From: Rhodospirillaceae bacterium
Lineage (GTDB): Bacteria > Pseudomonadota > Gammaproteobacteria > Steroidobacterales > Rariloculaceae
Length of the DNA stretch: 37,129 bases
Reading direction: 5' to 3'
NCBI GenBank assembly: GCA_024640685.1
Contig: JAHEEN010000009.1
Span: 1 to 37,129 of the forward strand
The notes under the pieces: generated by a model
Seen by the model: the letters and a program-made list of their open reading frames with translations, nothing else
What the model was told of the DNA's origin: nothing
Database searches by the model: none
Shown here: one piece after another, positions 34,818 through 37,129 of the stretch
How the letters are laid out: each line of letters starts with the position of its first letter
Numbering within the stretch: position 1 is the first letter of the stretch
Translations under genes and position numbers: made by a program

Positions 34818-36674
34818 ATGCAATTAGTTCGGTCCCTCCTGCTCGCGTGCTGCATCGTCTTCGTTGTCGCGATCGCGATCCATCCGAGCGCTGTCAGCGC
34901 TCAGGCATTAGTTATCGAAGGCGGGACGTTGATCGATGGTAACGGCGGCCCACCGATCGCGGATGCCGTCGTCGTCATCGAAGGCAACCAGATCACGCGG
35001 GTCGGCGAGATCGGGCAGGGCCGGTATCCACGCGGTGCGGACGTTATCGATGCGCGCGGAAAATACGTGCTGCCGGGCCTTTGGGACGCGATGGTCAGCT
35101 ATCAGTGGTTCTATGGCGAGATCATGCTGAACTACGGCATCACGGCGACGCTCGACGTCGGCATCGCCGGCGAGGTCGGCGCAGCGTACCGTGACGGCGT
35201 GCTGATGGGCAAGATCAAGGCACCGCGAGCGTTCAGCGGTATCTCGCGACTCACGACGCGCGATGTCGGCGACACGGGACTCGAGACCGTGTTGACGCCC
35301 GGTCGCCGGCCGACCTCCGAGCAGCACACGCGTGAGCTCGTGCGTGCGTTCGTCGAAGGCGGTGCCGACATCGTCATGTTCCAAGACGGCACGCTACCGA
35401 TCGAATACTACCGTGCAGGCTTCGACGAGGCGCGCCGCCTCGGCATGCCGGTTTCCACGCGTGCCTACGGGCCCGTCTTCGGCCCGATTGAGGCCGCCGA
35501 GCTCGGCAGCAACATGTTGCCGCACTCGGCTGGCGTCGGCCGTCTGATCACGCGTAGCCCACCGGCCGGCAATGCGCGCGGCAACGATGCGGACATGTAC
35601 GCCGACATGGACGATGCGAAGGCGCGCGAGGTCATCGCAATGCTCGTCGACGCCGAGGTCGCGCTCGATCCGACGTATCGCAACTCCTGGCTGCGCATGC
35701 CGCGCGACTGGGAGCGGATGGGCGAGGAGGTTCGCGACTTCTTCGATCGCGGCGATCCGGCGATGCTGTCGTATTACCCGATGGCGCGCCGCGAAGCAGC
35801 GCTAGCCCAGTTCCGTGACCCAAGACCGACCGGCGAGGTCTGGGAGCGGCGCATGCGCGGGTTCCGTAACTCGCTGCGCTTCCACAAGATGTTCGTCGAT
35901 GCAGGCGGGATGCTGATCCCCGGTTCGGACAGCAATCCCGTCAAGGTACCCGGACTGAATCTGTTTCACGAGTTCATGATCTTCACTGAGGCCGGCGTTA
36001 CACCGATGCAGATTATCCAGGGCGCGACGAAGTGGTCGGCGGCGCTGCTCGACATGGACGACGAGATCGGCACGGTCGAAGCCGGCAAGATCGCCGACAT
36101 CATCATCGTCAATTCCGATCCGCTGGCCGACGTGCAAAATCTGCGCGATATCGATCGGGTGGTCTTCGACGGACGAGACGTCGATCTCAGCTACACCGCG
36201 GGCTACGACCCGGTGTTCAAGGTCGAGTCCGAGCTCAATCCGCCGGTGACACGACTGCTGTGGGTCAACGCATTCAAACCCGTAGCAACGGGCGGCAGCG
36301 GCGGGCGATTCAACGGCCGCCCGCCGGTCGGGGCGGGCGAGCCGCTCCCGGATCCGGTCGAGTCACCGCAGCCGGCGATCGAGACGATTTTGCCGGTACA
36401 GGTCGAGGCCGGGAGCCCTACGACCGAGGTCACGATAACGGGCTTTAATTTCGTGCAGCGCTCGCGCGTGCTCTTCAAGGGCGTTCCGGCGCCTCACGAG
36501 GTCGTCAGCGGCTCGGAGTTGCGCGTGACGATCGATGCGCGCCTGTTGCAGGAAGCAGGCCTACACGAGCTCGTCGTCGTCAATCCCGAACCCCTGCATC
36601 CGGAGCTCGGCATGGAGTGGGGCAACGGCACATCGAACTCGGCGTTTCTGATCGTCGCGTTTGCACCGGAGTAG
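34818..36674 (+). CDS. Secreted amidohydrolase-family-like protein with C-terminal IPT/TIG-like domain
   Basis: Signal peptide MQLVRSLLLACCIVFVVAIAIHPSAVSAQ with GAGGA SD upstream; ALVIEGGTLIDGNGGPPIADAVVVIEGNQITRVG ... GKYVLPGLWDAM ... GGMLIPGSDSNPVKVPGLNLFHEFMIFTEAGVTPMQIIQGATKWSAALL ... GTVEAGKIADIIIVNSDPLADVQNL; C-term IETILPVQVEAGSPTTEVTITGFNFVQRSRVLFKGVPAPHEVVSGSELRVTI. Track ORF start 34359 lies antisense inside fumA. Confidence 0.85.
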   Translation: MQLVRSLLLACCIVFVVAIAIHPSAVSAQALVIEGGTLIDGNGGPPIADAVVVIEGNQITRVGEIGQGRYPRGADVIDARGKYVLPGLWDAMVSYQWFYGEIMLNYGITATLDVGIAGEVGAAYRDGVLMGKIKAPRAFSGISRLTTRDVGDTGLETVLTPGRRPTSEQHTRELVRAFVEGGADIVMFQDGTLPIEYYRAGFDEARRLGMPVSTRAYGPVFGPIEAAELGSNMLPHSAGVGRLITRSPPAGNARGNDADMYADMDDAKAREVIAMLVDAEVALDPTYRNSWLRMPRDWERMGEEVRDFFDRGDPAMLSYYPMARREAALAQFRDPRPTGEVWERRMRGFRNSLRFHKMFVDAGGMLIPGSDSNPVKVPGLNLFHEFMIFTEAGVTPMQIIQGATKWSAALLDMDDEIGTVEAGKIADIIIVNSDPLADVQNLRDIDRVVFDGRDVDLSYTAGYDPVFKVESELNPPVTRLLWVNAFKPVATGGSGGRFNGRPPVGAGEPLPDPVESPQPAIETILPVQVEAGSPTTEVTITGFNFVQRSRVLFKGVPAPHEVVSGSELRVTIDARLLQEAGLHELVVVNPEPLHPELGMEWGNGTSNSAFLIVAFAPE

Positions 36675-36775
36675 CTCCGCGACGCATCCGTGACACGGGT
36701 CGGTGCCGATCAGGGTCGCTCGGCGTATCCTCGGTGACTCGTCAACGACTACAAGGCTTTCGGAGGTAGCGTGCG

Positions 36776-36994
36776 ATGACGGATCTAAGGACATACGGCG
36801 TCCTCCTGGCGATCGTCTATCTCGGCGCATGTTCTGTCGAGGAGGATGCAGCGTCGACGAGCCAGGCCGAGCGTGACGCGGCGCTGCGCGAGTCGGCGTT
36901 CGGCGGCCTCGTCGAGCCGATGGATCGCGCACGGGAGCTTGAGCAGCTTTCGATCGACCGCAAGCGGGAGCTCGACGCCGCAATCGACAACTAA
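36776..36994 (+). CDS. Small putative lipoprotein (72 aa)
   Basis: MTDLRTYGVLLAIVYLGACSVEED: hydrophobic segment plus lipobox LGAC; strong SD GGAGGT 8 nt upstream; charged C-terminus. Confidence 0.6.
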   Translation: MTDLRTYGVLLAIVYLGACSVEEDAASTSQAERDAALRESAFGGLVEPMDRARELEQLSIDRKRELDAAIDN

Positions 36995-37006
36995 CGAGAC
37001 CGCTGC

Positions 37007-37024
37007 GGCTGCGCTACTGCAGCC
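37007..37024. other. Short stem-loop downstream of the lipoprotein gene
   Basis: GGCTGC-gctact-GCAGCC, 6-bp perfect stem 13 nt past the stop; no U tract. Confidence 0.35.
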
Positions 37025-37028
37025 CTGG

Positions 37029-37076
37029 TCGACAGTCCTGCGCCGCACCCCCTGCGCGGAACCCGCAGCCTGTCGA
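37029..37076. repeat. Nested imperfect palindrome (REP-like structure) at the window edge
   Basis: TCGACAG-tc-CTGCG ... CGCAG-c-CTGTCGA, arms 37029-37042 and 37064-37076, with an inner CCGCAC...GCGCGG near-match. Confidence 0.45.
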
Positions 37077-37129
37077 ACTCGGGGCCAAGGTTGAAGTATC
37101 GACGGAGTTCTCAAATCGGCTGGGTTCGG

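Noticed and set aside
35962-35970. TGTTTCACG considered as parS
   Set aside because: The second half (AGTTCAT) does not match GTGAAACA; coding sequence of the amidohydrolase-like gene.

Overview
The window appears to be a GC-rich gammaproteobacterial chromosome segment. Its core is the conserved, usually oriC-proximal block on the minus strand: mnmG - [oppA-oppB-oppC-oppDF] - rsmG - parA - parB - atpI-B-E-F-H-A-G-D-C - glmU - glmS. It is flanked by a 5'-truncated M3 oligopeptidase, xthA and an HD phosphohydrolase on the left. On the right are a secreted serine peptidase/NatAB-type ABC operon, a degenerate GGDEF protein, a secreted c-heme/beta-propeller protein, a TPR-2OG oxygenase, an AraC regulator, class I fumarase, a secreted amidohydrolase-like protein with an IPT/TIG tail, and a small lipoprotein. 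Most of it is housekeeping. The strongest unusual signal is the parB-atpI gap on the minus strand. It has a good sigma70-like promoter (TTGCTT-17-TACAAT) about 11 nt upstream of a textbook intrinsic terminator (GCCACGA-TGCCG-TCGTGGC-T8). A second perfect hairpin follows, and then a GTG start for atpI preceded by an AAGAGG Shine-Dalgarno. This suggests a transcription-attenuated or short-RNA-producing leader for the ATP synthase operon, and implies that the longest atpI ORF has the wrong start. Other points of interest are the opp operon inserted between mnmG and rsmG with overlapping start/stop codons, two apparent pseudoenzymes (degenerate GGDEF, metal-ligand-poor amidohydrolase), a periplasmic CxxCH/propeller fusion, and a nested palindrome at the right edge. 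No rRNA, tRNA, CRISPR array or transposon was recognised. All homology calls come from reading motifs; no searches were run.
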